A stretch of 60,399 bases of DNA from Streptomyces sp. NRRL B-1347 (GCF_000720325.1 NZ_JOJM01000048.1:1-60399), one strand, 5' to 3'. Positions 48,184 through 57,536 are shown, counted from the first letter of the stretch. Translations and numbers: made by a program. Notes: generated by a model not told the origin, from the sequence alone.

Positions 48184-49950
48184 CTACAGGTACTGACCGG
48201 TGTTGGCCACCGTGTCGATGGAGCGTCCGGTGTCGGCGCCCTGCTTTCCGGTGACGAGGGTTCGGATGTATACGATCCGCTCGCCCTTCTTTCCGGAGAT
48301 GCGGGCCCAGTCGTCCGGGTTGGTGGTGTTGGGCAGGTCCTCGTTCTCCTTGAACTCGTCGATGCAAGCCTGGAGGAGGTGAGCGACCCTGAGGCCCTTT
48401 TGGTTCTGTTCGAGGAAGGCCTTGATGGCCATCTTCTTGGCGCGGCCGACGATGTTTTCGATCATGGCGCCCGAGTTGAAGTCCTTGAAGTAGAGGACTT
48501 CCTTGTCGCCATTGGCATACGTGACTTCGAGGAAGCGGTTCTCCTCGGATTCGGCGTACATCTGCTCGACGACGGACTGGATCATGGCGTGCACCGTCGC
48601 GCTCTTGTCGCTGCCGTGCTCGGCGAGGTCGTCGCCGTGCAGCGGGAGGCGCTCGGTGAGGTACTTGGCGAAGATGTCCTTGGCCGCCTCGGCGTCCGGG
48701 CGCTCGATCTTGATCTTCACATCGAGGCGTCCGGGGCGCAGGATGGCCGGGTCGATCATGTCTTCGCGGTTGGAGGCGCCGATGACGATGACGTTCTCCA
48801 GGCCTTCCACGCCGTCGATCTCGGCGAGCAGCTGCGGGACGATGGTGTTCTCCACGTCCGAGCTGACGCCGCTGCCGCGGGTGCGGAAGAGGGATTCCAT
48901 CTCGTCGAAGAAGACGATGACGGGGGTGCCTTCGCTCGCCTTCTCGCGGGCTCGCTGGAAGACCAGGCGGATGTGGCGCTCGGTCTCGCCGACGTACTTG
49001 TTGAGGAGCTCGGGTCCCTTGATGTTGAGGAAGAAGCTCTTTCCGGCGGGCTGGCCGGTGACCTCTGCGACCTTCTTGGCAAGGGAGTTGGCGACGGCCT
49101 TGGCGATGAGCGTCTTGCCGCAGCCGGGAGGTCCGTAGAGCAGGACGCCCTTGGGGGGCCTGAGTTCGTGCTCCTTGAAGAGGTCGGGGTAGAGGTAGGG
49201 GAGCTCGACGGCGTCGCGGATCATCTCGATCTGACCGCCGAGGCCGCCGATCTTGTCGTAGCTGATGTCCGGGACCTCTTCGAGGACCAGTTCCTCTACT
49301 TCGCTCTTCGGTACGACCTCGTAGACGTAGCCGGAGCGGGGTTCGAGCAGGAGGGCGTCGCCGGCGCGGATGGTCACGTCCAGGAGCGGCTCGGCGAGCC
49401 TGACCACCCGCTCTTCGTCGGTGTGCCCGAGCACGAGGGCCCGTTCGCCGTCCTCGAGGATCTCCTTGAGGGTGACGATGTCTCCGACGCGCTCAAATTC
49501 CATGGCCTCGACCACGTTGAGCGCTTCGTTGAGCATGACTTCCTGGCCGCGCCTGAGCTCTTCGAGCTCGACGCTTGGGCTGACGTTCACGCGGAGTTTG
49601 CGACCGCCGGTGAAGATGTCGGCGGTGCCGTCCTCATTCGCCGTGAGGAAGACTCCGAAGCCTGCCGGGGGCTGTGCGAGCCGGTCGACTTCTTCCTTGA
49701 GGGCCACGATCTGGTCGCGGGCCTCGCGGAGCGTGTTGGCGAGCCGTTCGTTCTGTGCCGATACGCCGGCCAGGTTGGTCTGCAGCTCGACGATCCGCTC
49801 TTCGAGAATCCTCGTGTGCCGCGGAGAGTCGGCGAGCTTGCGTCGCAGGACGGCGATTTCCTGCTCGAGATAGGCAACCTGACCGGCTGGGTCATCAGAC
49901 CCTCGCCCCGGCCGGATGCCGCGGTTGATGTCGTCGTCGTGGGCTGCCAC
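48184..49950 (-). CDS. arc: ARC/Mpa, proteasome-associated AAA ATPase
   Basis: The 588-residue ATPase has an N-terminal coiled coil (residues about 25-85) that binds Pup, OB-fold interdomain region, Walker A GPPGCGKT, Walker [11 protein letters not shown] and the C-terminal GQYL that inserts into the PrcA ring. Six subunits unfold pupylated proteins into the 20S core. GTG at 49950 is preferred because GGTGAGG precedes it by 4 nt; 49968 is an alternative. First gene of its own transcript. Confidence 0.95.
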   Translation of the reverse strand: MAAHDDDINRGIRPGRGSDDPAGQVAYLEQEIAVLRRKLADSPRHTRILEERIVELQTNLAGVSAQNERLANTLREARDQIVALKEEVDRLAQPPAGFGVFLTANEDGTADIFTGGRKLRVNVSPSVELEELRRGQEVMLNEALNVVEAMEFERVGDIVTLKEILEDGERALVLGHTDEERVVRLAEPLLDVTIRAGDALLLEPRSGYVYEVVPKSEVEELVLEEVPDISYDKIGGLGGQIEMIRDAVELPYLYPDLFKEHELRPPKGVLLYGPPGCGKTLIAKAVANSLAKKVAEVTGQPAGKSFFLNIKGPELLNKYVGETERHIRLVFQRAREKASEGTPVIVFFDEMESLFRTRGSGVSSDVENTIVPQLLAEIDGVEGLENVIVIGASNREDMIDPAILRPGRLDVKIKIERPDAEAAKDIFAKYLTERLPLHGDDLAEHGSDKSATVHAMIQSVVEQMYAESEENRFLEVTYANGDKEVLYFKDFNSGAMIENIVGRAKKMAIKAFLEQNQKGLRVAHLLQACIDEFKENEDLPNTTNPDDWARISGKKGERIVYIRTLVTGKQGADTGRSIDTVANTGQYL

Positions 49951-49988
49951 GGTCCTCACCTCCTCCAAGGGGAGCTGGACGCTTCCTG

Positions 49989-50017
49989 ACCCTACCTGGG
50001 TGGGTGCTGATTGAAAC
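49989..50017 (-). promoter_or_regulatory. Candidate arc promoter
   Basis: On the minus strand TAGGGT (49994-49989) is a common Streptomyces -10 form, with GTTTCA 17 bp upstream (50017-50012). The leader to the GTG would be about 35 nt. The -35 match is weak. Confidence 0.35.
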
Positions 50018-50204
50018 CCCTAGATCACAAAGACGGTGGGGGTGTGTCCGATCTTCACCCTTGCGCTCTCCCTCACGCCAGGGGAATACCCACCGAACAA
50101 CATCGGAAAGCTGCCGGTTGTAGGGTCGAACTGTTCAACACCCGTCAGGGGTGGCCGGACTTGCTGCAAAGTCGGCCGGGCCTGGCGCAGTTTCGGCAGG
50201 AGAG

Positions 50205-50519
50205 ATGACCGTGGGGCACGACGCTCGGACCGTCGGTGAGGGGCTGGACCCTCTGGAGGTCTGGATCGATCAGGATCTGTGTACCGGGGACGGGATCTGC
50301 GCCCAGTACGCGCCTGAGGTCTTCGAGCTGGACATTGACGGTCTGGCGTATGTGAAGGATGCGGACGACGAGCTGTTGCAGGCTCCTGGGGCGTCGACGC
50401 GGGTTCCGCTTCCGCTGTTGCGGGATGTGGTGGACTCGGCGAAGGAGTGCCCGGGCGACTGTATTCACGTACGTCGGGTTTCGGACAAGGTCGAGGTCTA
50501 TGGGCCCGACGCAGAGTGA
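50205..50519 (+). CDS. Ferredoxin, [3Fe-4S]-type
   Basis: The 104-residue protein has CTGDGICAQYAPEVFEL and KECPGDCIHVR. The first motif has two Cys separated by five residues instead of a full CxxCxxC, and a later Cys-Pro completes a 3Fe-4S (or mixed) site, as in ferredoxins that serve actinobacterial P450s. The ATG at 50205 has AGGAGAG upstream. It is divergent from arc. No electron-transfer partner is adjacent; the closest P450 here is the conservon enzyme 25 kb away. Confidence 0.85.
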   Translation: MTVGHDARTVGEGLDPLEVWIDQDLCTGDGICAQYAPEVFELDIDGLAYVKDADDELLQAPGASTRVPLPLLRDVVDSAKECPGDCIHVRRVSDKVEVYGPDAE

Positions 50520-50558
50520 CCGAATAGCTTCGCTGTGTTAGCGACCACGTGTCACCTG

Positions 50559-50592
50559 GGCCCGTATCCGCCGTGTGAGGCGGATGCGGGCC
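50559..50592. terminator. Hairpin downstream of the ferredoxin gene
   Basis: GGCCCGTATCCGCC and GGCGGATGCGGGCC form a 14-bp stem with one G-T pair and a 6-nt loop, then TTCTTC on the + strand. It lies between convergent ends and may serve both. Confidence 0.75.
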
Positions 50593-50649
50593 TTCTTCGG
50601 TGTCGCCACGTTTCGCCGGGCGGGGCGGGTGGTGCCCGGGCCCGGGCCG

Positions 50650-51234
50650 TTACACGCTGCGCGCCTCGCCGCTTGTCGAGCGGGTGAACGCGCCGTTCTT
50701 CCAGCGCCACTTGGTCTCGTCGCGCCGGTCGGGGCAGCAGCGGGGCACGTCGGGCGAGGAGTAGCCGAGGAGCGTCGCGGAGACGGTGGTGCCGCGCACG
50801 CGCAGGTCCTGGGCGGTGACGCGGTCCTTGGGGTCGAGGAGGGTGGCCACGATGCGCGGGGTGCCCTGGCGGGACCGGGTGAGGACGTAGACGCCGTCGG
50901 GCGGGGTGCCGGAGCCCGCCTGGCAGTGGACGGCGGCGACCGCTTCCGGGCGGCCGTCGCCGTCGAGGTCACCGGTGGCCTTCTGCGCCACGACGGGCTC
51001 GGCGGTGCCGCAGTCCAGCGGGTAGTCGACGGTCGCCGGGTCCGGCGCCGGGGCGGCGGCCTTGGATTCCGTTTTGGTGCGCGTCTGGGCGGCGGTGGCC
51101 GGGTCGGGCTGCAGGAAGGCGGAGGCCGCGACGACGGCGGCGAGGGCGGCCGCGGTGGCGACCCAGTGGATGGGGCGCGTGGCCCACGGCTGGTTCACCG
51201 CGTGAGCCAGTTCCGGGACGGCGGGGTGCTGCAC
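50650..51234 (-). CDS. Single-span membrane protein of unknown function
   Basis: The 194-residue protein has a short cytoplasmic part, one membrane segment (WVATAAALAAVVAASAFL) and an outer domain with an FG-GAP/VCBS-like stretch (ATGDLDGDGRPEAVAAVHC) plus Cys residues (CGTAEP, RCCPDRRDETKW). I do not recognise it beyond a family conserved at this place in Streptomyces. GTG at 51234 is preferred for its CAGGAGA site 8 nt upstream; the frame also has an ATG at 51285. Confidence 0.65.
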   Translation of the reverse strand: MQHPAVPELAHAVNQPWATRPIHWVATAAALAAVVAASAFLQPDPATAAQTRTKTESKAAAPAPDPATVDYPLDCGTAEPVVAQKATGDLDGDGRPEAVAAVHCQAGSGTPPDGVYVLTRSRQGTPRIVATLLDPKDRVTAQDLRVRGTTVSATLLGYSSPDVPRCCPDRRDETKWRWKNGAFTRSTSGEARSV

Positions 51235-51350
51235 GAGGAGTGTCTCCTGTGAGGGCTGTGCCGGTGGAGGTGGGGTGGCCAGCATCGTGTCACACCTCAC
51301 AGGGGCGCGGAACACCGGGGTACGGCCTGGTGGCGGGCGCTCAACAGGAC

Positions 51351-51400
51351 GGCGCCGCCGCCGAGTTCCCGTGCTACTTGGGGAACTCGGCGGCGGCGCC
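51351..51400 (-). terminator. Perfect 20-bp hairpin downstream of trmI
   Basis: Positions 51351-51370 (GGCGCCGCCGCCGAGTTCCC) are the exact reverse complement of 51381-51400, with a 10-nt loop. It lies 68 bp past the trmI stop. The stem is unusually long and perfect. Confidence 0.8.
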
Positions 51401-51467
51401 GGTGCGTTGGAAACGGCGGGCGTGGCCGCCGGGGGTGCTGACGCGCGGCCCGTCGGGGGCGGGCGGG

Positions 51468-52370
51468 TCAGCGGGGGTTGCCGCCGTCGGCGTTCGGGCC
51501 CGTGTAGTCGTCGCCGTAGGCGCCCTTGGCGGGGCGGCGGCGGCGCATGGGCGGCTCGACGCCGTCCGCGAGGCGGCGGGCGGTGAGCAGGAAGCCGGTG
51601 TGCCCGATCATGCGGTGGTCGGGGCGGACGGCCAGGCCCTCGATGTGCCAGTTGCGGATCATCGATTCCCACGCGGTCGGCTCGTTGAAGCCGCCGAGCT
51701 CGCGGATGGACTCGACGGTGCGGGCCAGCTGCGTGGTCGTGGCGACGTACGCGCACAGGATGCCGCCGGGGACGAGCGCCTTGGAGACGGCCTCCAGGCA
51801 CTCCCAGGGGGCGAGCATGTCGAGGATGACGCGGTCGACCTCGGTGTCGGACAGGTTGTCCTGGAGGTCGCCGACGGTGAGCTGCCAGGCGGGGTGCGGG
51901 CCGCCGAAGTAGCGCTCCACGTTCTGCTGGGCGATCTCGGCGAAGTCCTCGCGGCGCTCGTAGGAGTGCAGCATGCCCTGGTCGCCGATGGCGCGCAGCA
52001 GGAAGGCGCTGAGCGAGCCGGAGCCCACACCGGCCTCGACGACGCGGGCGCCGGGGAAGATGTCGGCGAAGGCCAGGATCTGCCCCGCGTCCTTGGGGTA
52101 GACCACGGCGGCGCCGCGGGGCATGGACAGGACGTAGTCGGGGAGCAGGGGGCGCAGCGCGAGGTACGCGACGTTCCCCGTGGTGCGGACAACACTGCCC
52201 TCGGGTGCGCCGATCAGCTCGTCGTGCGGGAAGGAACCCTTGTGGGTGTGGAAATTCTTCCCGGCTTCGAGCGTGAACGTGTAGTGGCGTCCCTTGGGGT
52301 CGGTGAGCTGGACCTGGTCCCCGACCTTGAAGGGCCCGCGACGGCGGGCGGCACCGGTCGGTTCGGACAT
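51468..52370 (-). CDS. trmI: tRNA (adenine-58-N1)-methyltransferase TrmI
   Basis: The 300-residue SAM enzyme has an N-terminal barrel (FKVGDQVQLTDPKGRHYTFT), SAM motif VVEAGVGSGSLSAFL and active-site motif VILDMLAPWECLE. It methylates A58 in the T loop of tRNA. TrmI and a RecB-like gene sit beside the proteasome ATPase gene in mycobacteria as well. It follows the M50 protease gene by 56 bp. Confidence 0.92.
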   Translation of the reverse strand: MSEPTGAARRRGPFKVGDQVQLTDPKGRHYTFTLEAGKNFHTHKGSFPHDELIGAPEGSVVRTTGNVAYLALRPLLPDYVLSMPRGAAVVYPKDAGQILAFADIFPGARVVEAGVGSGSLSAFLLRAIGDQGMLHSYERREDFAEIAQQNVERYFGGPHPAWQLTVGDLQDNLSDTEVDRVILDMLAPWECLEAVSKALVPGGILCAYVATTTQLARTVESIRELGGFNEPTAWESMIRNWHIEGLAVRPDHRMIGHTGFLLTARRLADGVEPPMRRRRPAKGAYGDDYTGPNADGGNPR

Positions 52371-52426
52371 GTGACCAGCCTACCGGCCGTGGCGAGTGCC
52401 GCCGACCACCTCGGGGCCGCGTGTGC

Positions 52427-54127
52427 TCAGGTGGGGCGGGCCATGGCCTTGACGAAGGCGCGCTCGACGTCGGCCGCGGACAGGACGCCGTAGATCTCGC
52501 CGGAGGTCTCGACGACGAGGTACTCGGTGGCGGGGGTGGCGCGGAGGCGGTCGAGGAGTTCCTCGCCCGCGAGGTCGGCCGGGATGCGCATGCCTTCGGT
52601 GATGTCCTGGGCGAGGCCGCTGACGGTGACCCAGGGGCGGCGGTGCTCGGGCACGCCGACGATGGCGGCCTCGCGGACGACGGAGAGGGGGTCGCCGTCG
52701 GTGTCGACGACGACGAGGGCGCGGGCCCCGGCGGCGTTGGCGCGGCGCAGCGCCTCGGACAGCGGGGTGTCGGTCTCGACGGGGACGGCGCGGCGGGTCA
52801 GGGCGCGGGCGCGCAGTTCGGGCAGGTGCTCGCGGAGGCGGGCCATGCGCAGGCTGTTGCCCGCGCCGGTCCAGATGATGGCGGCGAGGATCGCGGCCAG
52901 CAGGGCGTCGGTGACGGTGTCCATGCCGCCGAGGTCCTGGGCGTCGCCGCCGAGCGCGCCGGACTGGTTGAGCACGGGCAGTCCGACGAGGACGGAGATG
53001 GCGAGGGCGCGGCCGACCCAGGCGGCGGCGACGGTGCCGCTCATCGGCCTGCCGGTGATCTTCCAGACGACGGCGCGGAGCATGCGGCCGCCGTCCAGGG
53101 GCAGGCCGGGCAGCAGGTTGAAGACGGCGACGATGAGGTTGGAGATCATCAGGCCCGCGAGCAGGACGCCGGGCACGGTGTCGGGTTCCACGGCGCGCAT
53201 GGCGACGTAGAAGACGCCGGCGAGGACGAGGGAGAGCAGGGGGCCGACGAAGGCGAGGACGAACTCGCGGCCGGGGGTCTCGGACTCCTTCTCGATCTCG
53301 CTGACGCCGCCGAAGAACTGGAGCTGGATGCGGCGCACCGGCAGCTTGAAGCGGAGCGCGGCGACGGTGTGGGCGAGTTCGTGCACGAGCACGGAGGCGT
53401 AGAAGGCGACGGCGAAGAACAGCGAGACCAGGTAGCGGGCGCCGCCGAGCTCGGGCAGGACGCGGTCGAGCTGGTCGCCGAAGACCCAGGTGATGAGGGC
53501 GGCGACGAGGAACCAGCTGGGTGCCACGTACACGGGTACGCCGAAGGGGCGGCCCATGAGGAGGCCGCCGCCGGGGTTCTTGGGCTGTTCCTTGGCGGGG
53601 TCGCCGCCGGAGGTGCCGGTTCCGCCGGGGCGGCCGGTGCTCGCCGCGGGGCGCGGCTCGGCGGTGTCGACGCGGGGGCGGTCGTCGGGCTTCTCGGGCG
53701 CCGGGGCGGTCGCGGGGCCGGGTTCGGGGGGCGTCGGCGTGGCGGTCTCGGGGGCCGCGGGCTCGAAGGCGTCGCGGTCGGGCTCGGCGCCCGGCGCCGT
53801 TCCCTGCTCGGGGGTCACGGGCTTCGAGAGCTGCGGGCCCGTCGGCTTCGAGGGCTGGGGGGCCGTCGGCTTTGAGGGCTGCGGGACCGCCTGGTTCGGG
53901 GGCTCCGCGGGCGTGCCGTCCTTCGGGGGCTCCGCGGGCTCGTCGTTGTTCTTCGCAGGCTCTGGAGCCGTGCCGTCCGTCGTACGCTCCGGGTTCCCGG
54001 CCGTGGGGCCCGGCGTCGGCTCGGGGCCGGGACCGTCCGCTTCCGGGCGTGCCGGATGGGCGCCCGCCGGATCGCGCTCGGGCGTGCTGTCGGACTGCGG
54101 CCTGCCGCTCCCGCCGCTTTCGTCCAC
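52427..54127 (-). CDS. Site-2-protease (M50) family membrane metalloprotease with CBS domains
   Basis: The 566-residue protein has a disordered, Pro/Glu-rich head of about 185 residues, then membrane segments with the zinc motif VLVHELAHT (near residue 247) and NLLPGLPLDGGRML (near 342), the two halves of the M50 active site. A pair of CBS domains follows (residues about 440-560). Such intramembrane proteases cut membrane-bound regulators; CBS domains may sense nucleotides. The head contains three copies of QPSKPTAP-like octapeptides. GTG start. Confidence 0.88.
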   Translation of the reverse strand: MDESGGSGRPQSDSTPERDPAGAHPARPEADGPGPEPTPGPTAGNPERTTDGTAPEPAKNNDEPAEPPKDGTPAEPPNQAVPQPSKPTAPQPSKPTGPQLSKPVTPEQGTAPGAEPDRDAFEPAAPETATPTPPEPGPATAPAPEKPDDRPRVDTAEPRPAASTGRPGGTGTSGGDPAKEQPKNPGGGLLMGRPFGVPVYVAPSWFLVAALITWVFGDQLDRVLPELGGARYLVSLFFAVAFYASVLVHELAHTVAALRFKLPVRRIQLQFFGGVSEIEKESETPGREFVLAFVGPLLSLVLAGVFYVAMRAVEPDTVPGVLLAGLMISNLIVAVFNLLPGLPLDGGRMLRAVVWKITGRPMSGTVAAAWVGRALAISVLVGLPVLNQSGALGGDAQDLGGMDTVTDALLAAILAAIIWTGAGNSLRMARLREHLPELRARALTRRAVPVETDTPLSEALRRANAAGARALVVVDTDGDPLSVVREAAIVGVPEHRRPWVTVSGLAQDITEGMRIPADLAGEELLDRLRATPATEYLVVETSGEIYGVLSAADVERAFVKAMARPT

Positions 54128-54199
54128 GGTGTCCCCTCGTTCGAAGCGTCCCCCGCTCCTGCCGTGGGCGTGGGTACACGCACGATCATGCAGGGCGAG

Positions 54200-54258
54200 A
54201 GGGTCTGTCGTCGATGGTATGCGGCGGTTGTCAGTGGTGGGTCGTAGGGTCTGTCGTC
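54200..54258. repeat. 13-bp direct repeat upstream of the RecB-like gene
   Basis: AGGGTCTGTCGTC occurs at 54200-54212 and 54246-54258; the second copy ends at the base before the ATG. It may be a small duplication or paired binding sites. Confidence 0.4.
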
Positions 54259-55149
54259 ATGGAGACCAGGACCGACGCCGCCGTGGCGGCCGTGACGGCC
54301 GCGCGCCCGAATTCGCTGTCGCCCTCGCGCGCCAGCGACTTCATGCAGTGTCCGCTGCTGTATCGCTTCCGGGTGATCGACAAGCTGCCGGAGAAGCCGA
54401 GCGAGGCGGCCACGCGCGGCACCCTGGTGCACGCGGTCCTGGAGCGGCTCTTCGACGCGCCCGCGGCGGAGCGGACCGCGCCGCGCGCCAAAGCCCTGGT
54501 GCCGGGGCAGTGGGACCGGCTGCGGGAGGCGAAGCCGGAGCTGGCCGAGCTGTTCGCGGACGACTCCGAGGGCGAGCGGCTCACGCGCTGGCTGGCGGAC
54601 GCGGAGCGCCTCGTCGAGCGGTGGTTCACCCTTGAGGACCCCACGCGTCTGGAGCCCGCCGAGCGGGAGCTGTTCGTGCAGGCCGAGCTGGAGTCCGGGC
54701 TGAAGCTGCGCGGGATCATCGACCGGGTGGACGTCGCGCCCACGGGCGAGGTCCGGATCGTGGACTACAAGACGGGCAAGGCGCCCCGTCCTGAGTACGC
54801 GGAGGGCGCGCTGTTCCAGATGAAGTTCTACGCCCTGGTGGTGTGGCGCTTGAAGGGCGTGCTGCCGCGCCGCCTCCAGCTGGTGTATCTGGGCAGCGGC
54901 GATGTGATCACGTACGACCCGGTGCCGGCGGATCTGGAGCGGGTCGAGCGCAAGCTGCTCGCGCTGTGGGAGGCGATCGTCGCCGCGACCGAGTCGGGTG
55001 ACTGGCGGCCGCGGCCGACGAAGCTGTGCGGCTGGTGCGACCATCAGGCCGTCTGTCCGGAATTCGGCGGCACTCCCCCGCCGTATCCCCTTGCGGTGAG
55101 GCCGCCCGAGTCGGGCGACGGCGAGCAGGGCAGAATGGGCCCGGGCTAG
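54259..55149 (+). CDS. RecB-family (Cas4/AddB-like) nuclease with a likely Fe-S cluster
   Basis: The 296-residue PD-(D/E)XK nuclease has GTLVHAVLERLF, GIIDRVDVAP and VRIVDYKTGKAP (catalytic Asp, Glu/Asp, Lys). One Cys at the N terminus (FMQCPLLYRF) and three at the C terminus (CGWCDHQAVC) match the split four-Cys 4Fe-4S arrangement of AddB and Cas4. There is no helicase domain. ATG at 54259. It is divergent from the M50 gene and 15 bp ahead of the response regulator. A mycobacterial relative lies next to trmI. Confidence 0.88.
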   Translation: METRTDAAVAAVTAARPNSLSPSRASDFMQCPLLYRFRVIDKLPEKPSEAATRGTLVHAVLERLFDAPAAERTAPRAKALVPGQWDRLREAKPELAELFADDSEGERLTRWLADAERLVERWFTLEDPTRLEPAERELFVQAELESGLKLRGIIDRVDVAPTGEVRIVDYKTGKAPRPEYAEGALFQMKFYALVVWRLKGVLPRRLQLVYLGSGDVITYDPVPADLERVERKLLALWEAIVAATESGDWRPRPTKLCGWCDHQAVCPEFGGTPPPYPLAVRPPESGDGEQGRMGPG

Positions 55150-55164
55150 GCGAAGGAGAGTTAC

Positions 55165-55836
55165 GTGGCCATCCGCGTCCTACTGGTTGACGACCAGCCG
55201 CTGTTGCGCACGGGTTTCCGGATGATCCTGGAGGCCGAGCAGGACATCGCGGTCGTCGGCGAGGCCGGAGACGGCCTGCAGGCTCTGGATCAGGTGCGGG
55301 CCCTGCAGCCCGACGTGGTGCTCATGGACATCCGCATGCCGCGGATGGACGGGGTGGAGGCCACCCGGCAGATCACCGGGCCCGGCCGGGACGGCCCGGC
55401 CAAGGTGCTTGTCCTGACCACGTTCGACCTCGACGAGTACGTGGTGGAGGCGCTGCGCGCGGGCGCGAGCGGCTTCCTGTTGAAGGACGCTCCGGCGAAC
55501 GAGCTGGTGCAGGCCATCAGGGTGGTCGCGGCCGGTGAGGCCATGCTGGCGCCGAGCATCACGCGGCGGCTGCTCGACAAGTACGCGGGGCATCTGCCCT
55601 CGGGCGACGAGCCCGTGCCGGACACGCTGCACACGCTGACCGAGCGGGAGGTGGAGGTCCTCAAGCTGGTGGCTCGGGGGCTGTCCAACGCGGAGATCGC
55701 CGCTGACCTGTTCGTGAGCGAGACGACCGTGAAGACGCATGTGGGGCACGTGCTGACGAAGCTGGGGCTCCGGGACCGGGTGCAGGCCGCGGTGTACGCG
55801 TACGAGAGCGGTCTGGTGCGGCCCGGCGCCCAGTAG
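55165..55836 (+). CDS. NarL/FixJ-family response regulator, no adjacent kinase
   Basis: The 223-residue protein has a receiver domain (VLLVDDQPLLRTGFRMIL, phospho-acceptor Asp55 in VVLMDIRMPRMDG, Lys in FLLKDAP) and a LuxR-type HTH (LTEREVEVLKLVARGLSNAE, then VSETTVKTHVGHVLTKLGLRDR). All signalling residues are kept. No sensor kinase is in the window next to it, so it is an orphan here. GTG start with GGAGAG upstream; probably cotranscribed with the RecB-like gene. Confidence 0.92.
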   Translation: MAIRVLLVDDQPLLRTGFRMILEAEQDIAVVGEAGDGLQALDQVRALQPDVVLMDIRMPRMDGVEATRQITGPGRDGPAKVLVLTTFDLDEYVVEALRAGASGFLLKDAPANELVQAIRVVAAGEAMLAPSITRRLLDKYAGHLPSGDEPVPDTLHTLTEREVEVLKLVARGLSNAEIAADLFVSETTVKTHVGHVLTKLGLRDRVQAAVYAYESGLVRPGAQ

Positions 55837-55890
55837 GCGCCGGGCGCTTGCGGGCTGTCCCGCTCACGCCTTGAACATGCCTCGGACATG

Positions 55891-55936
55891 ACGATGAGGC
55901 CCTGCTTCCCTCCAAGGGGAAGCAGGGCCTCATCGT
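55891..55936. terminator. Perfect 20-bp bidirectional hairpin
   Basis: Positions 55891-55910 pair exactly with 55917-55936 around a 6-nt loop, followed by TTTCT. It sits between the convergent response regulator and solute-binding protein genes and should stop both. Confidence 0.88.
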
Positions 55937-55958
55937 TTCTGCTGCCGCTGGCTCGGTG

Positions 55959-57536
55959 CTAGTCCTTGCTCAGTTCCCAGAAGCGGAACACCGTCGACGC
56001 GTCCAGGCAGGACTCCACGCCGTAGACGTTCTCACGGACGACCGCGTACTGCTTGGCCTGCCAGACCGGGAGCAGCGGGACCTCGGCGGCGACGATGTCC
56101 TGGAGCCGGCCGTAGTCCTTGTCGGTCGAGGTGCGGTCGCTCTGCGCGGCCGTGTCCGGGATGATCTTGCCGGTGATCGTGTCGTTCTCGTAGCGGTTCG
56201 ACAGGACGTTGCCCTTGCCGAAGAACGGCTGCGTGAAGTTGTCCGGATCCGGATAGTCCGGCACCCAGCCCTTGACGTACACGCCGTACTTGCCGGCCTT
56301 GATGTCCTTCTCGTACTGCTCGAACTCGACGGACTTCACGTCCGCCTCGAACAGACCGCTGGCGTTGAGCTGCTTGGCTATGGCGCGCAGCTCCTGGTCG
56401 GTGGCCGGGCCGTAGCGGGACGGCGTGGACCACAGGGTGAGCCGGACCTTGCCGTCATAGCCCGCCTGGTCCAGGGCCGCGGCGGCCTTGGCGCGCTGCG
56501 GGCGGGCGCCGTAGGTGTCGAAGAACGCGGTGTTGTGGCTGCCGATGCCGGCCGGGACGATCGAGTACAGCGGCGTCGCCGTGCCCTGGTACACCTGGTC
56601 GACGAGCGCCTCGCGGTCGATCAGGTAGGCCATGGCCTTGCGCACGCCGGGCTTGCCGACGACCGGGTCCTTGACGTTGAAGACCAGGTGCTGGACCTCG
56701 GCGCTGGTGCCCTCGACGACCTCGAGCTTGCGGTCGGTGTCCTGCTGGATGTCGGAGATGTCCTCGGCGGCGAGGCCTCGGTAGGCGACGTCGATCTTCT
56801 CGTCGGTGATCGCCTGCTTGAGGGCCTTGCGGTCGCTGTGGAAGAAGCGGAGCGTGACGCCCTCGTTCTTCGGCTTGGCGGAGCCGTGGTAGCCGTCGTT
56901 GACGGCGAAGACGGCCTCGTCCTTGCTGAAGGAGTCGAGCTTGTAGGGGCCGGAGCCCACGGCCTCGCCGTCGGTGCGGAGCTTGTTCGCCGGGTACTCG
57001 CGGTGGTCGACGATGGAGCCCGCACCGGAGGCGATCTTGCTGGGGAAGGTCGCGTCGGGGACCTTCAGCTTGAAGACGACGGTCTTGGCGTTCGGCGCCT
57101 GGACGCTGTCGAGCATGGGGAACATCAGCGCCGGGCCCTTGCCGTCGTTGATCTTCATCATGCGGTCGAAGGAGAACTTGACGTCCTTCGAGGTGAGCGC
57201 GTTGCCGTTGCTGAACTTCAGGCCCTCGCGCAGCGTGCACGTGTAGACCTTGGTCTGCTGGTCGGTGAAGCCGCACTTCCTGGCGGCCTCGGGCTCCGGT
57301 TGGGTGGCGCCCTTGGGGAAGCTCATGAGCGACTGGAAGACGTTGTTGAACAGGAGCCAGGAGCCCGGGTCGTAACCGGAGGCCGGGTCGGTGGCGACGA
57401 CGTCGTCGGACATGCCGACGACCACGGAGTCGCTGTCGTCGGCCGACCCGGAGGACTCGGAGCCACAGCCGGTCAGCAGGGCGGCGGCCAGGCCGGAGGA
57501 GAGGGGCAGGGCCAGCCACGGGTTACGGATTTTCAC
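55959..57536 (-). CDS. ABC-transporter solute-binding lipoprotein (peptide/family 5), copy 1
   Basis: The 525-residue lipoprotein has a signal peptide with lipobox LLTGC and an SBP-family-5 fold. Landmarks are the early FNNVFQSLMSF, YTCTLREGLKFSNGNALTSKD, GSGPYKLDSF and late WVPDYPDPDNF. Such proteins bind oligopeptides or nickel/sugars for ABC import. It is closely related to the next gene upstream. GTG at 57536 places the signal peptide. No permease or ATPase gene is in view. Confidence 0.9.
   Translation of the reverse strand: MKIRNPWLALPLSSGLAAALLTGCGSESSGSADDSDSVVVGMSDDVVATDPASGYDPGSWLLFNNVFQSLMSFPKGATQPEPEAARKCGFTDQQTKVYTCTLREGLKFSNGNALTSKDVKFSFDRMMKINDGKGPALMFPMLDSVQAPNAKTVVFKLKVPDATFPSKIASGAGSIVDHREYPANKLRTDGEAVGSGPYKLDSFSKDEAVFAVNDGYHGSAKPKNEGVTLRFFHSDRKALKQAITDEKIDVAYRGLAAEDISDIQQDTDRKLEVVEGTSAEVQHLVFNVKDPVVGKPGVRKAMAYLIDREALVDQVYQGTATPLYSIVPAGIGSHNTAFFDTYGARPQRAKAAAALDQAGYDGKVRLTLWSTPSRYGPATDQELRAIAKQLNASGLFEADVKSVEFEQYEKDIKAGKYGVYVKGWVPDYPDPDNFTQPFFGKGNVLSNRYENDTITGKIIPDTAAQSDRTSTDKDYGRLQDIVAAEVPLLPVWQAKQYAVVRENVYGVESCLDASTVFRFWELSKD

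Noticed and set aside
52380..54179. 599-codon minus-strand frame parallel to the M50 protease
   Set aside because: Arg/Pro-rich shadow in another frame of the same gene.
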